Positions 13,109-13,164 of a stretch of 13,164 nucleotides of DNA are shown one piece after another. Source of the stretch: JAUWPO01 sp965603285 (GTDB lineage: Bacteria; Chloroflexota; Anaerolineae; Anaerolineales; UBA4823); NCBI GenBank assembly GCA_965603285.1, contig CBFDCK010000087.1, positions 1 through 13,164 on the forward strand, written 5' to 3'. The notes under the pieces were generated by a model. That model worked only from the letters and a program-made list of their open reading frames with translations, did not search any database and was not told the DNA's origin. The position numbers and the translations under genes were made by a program. Each line of letters starts with the position of its first letter. The first letter of the stretch is position 1.

Positions 13109-13162
13109 CTATTCCAGTATCTTCGTGATCACACCAGCGCCAACCGTCAAGCCACCTTCACG
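13109..13162 (-). CDS. tuf: Elongation factor Tu, C-terminal end (partial)
   Basis: The last 17 codons before a TAG stop translate to REGGLTVGAGVITKILE, the highly conserved C-terminal strand of EF-Tu domain III; the rest of the gene lies beyond the right edge. EF-Tu is the GTPase that delivers aminoacyl-tRNA to the ribosomal A site. The stop codon lies 11 nt before the rpsJ start, and the bases of the stop (TAGGTG) also form the weak Shine-Dalgarno of rpsJ. The str operon therefore appears to run directly into the S10 operon. The match is short but essentially diagnostic; alternatives are other translational GTPases, which do not share this ending. Confidence 0.95.
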   Translation of the reverse strand, partial: REGGLTVGAGVITKILE

Positions 13163-13164
13163 GA

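Overview
The window is one uninterrupted piece of the bacterial S10-spc-alpha ribosomal protein cluster, read entirely on the minus strand (transcription runs from high to low coordinates). It carries 28 genes: 26 complete and two cut by the window edges (the end of tuf at the right, the beginning of rpsK at the left). Protein character (zinc-type S14, L24 with a Cys4 ribbon, Cys3His L36, the SecY sequence, tuf directly before rpsJ) and near-balanced base composition suggest a Chloroflexota-like bacterium, perhaps Anaerolineae. That assignment comes from recognising the proteins by eye and is only moderately secure.

Layout in transcription order: tuf (3' end), rpsJ, a 210-nt leader-like spacer, then rplC-rplD-rplW-rplB-rpsS-rplV-rpsC-rplP-rpmC-rpsQ (S10 block). 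Next come rplN-rplX-rplE-rpsN-rpsH-rplF-rplR-rpsE-rpmD-rplO-secY-adk-map (spc block). After a 187-nt spacer without infA come rpmJ-rpsM-rpsK (start of the alpha block). Most junctions are tight: ATGA-type or 8-nt overlaps, or gaps under 35 nt, consistent with long polycistronic transcripts and translational coupling.

Together the genes build the 30S head and body (S3, S5, S8, S10, S13, S14, S17, S19, S11) and the core of the 50S (L2-L6, L14-L16, L18, L22-L24, L29, L30, L36). They also supply the membrane translocation channel (SecY), nucleotide balance (adenylate kinase) and N-terminal methionine removal (MetAP).

No mobile element, CRISPR array, tRNA/rRNA gene or accessory system is present, and I found no new multi-gene system. 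The signals worth a second look are non-coding. Five or six unusually long spacers, upstream of rplC, rpsS, rplP, rplF, rpsE and rpmJ, carry inverted repeats. The strongest is between rpsJ and rplC: a promoter-like pair, a long imperfect stem-loop, a GNRA-capped hairpin and a segment able to pair with the rplC Shine-Dalgarno sequence, which together look like a ribosomal-protein-responsive leader RNA. Smaller protein-level oddities are a Glu in the second zinc-ligand position of the adenylate kinase LID and the missing infA.
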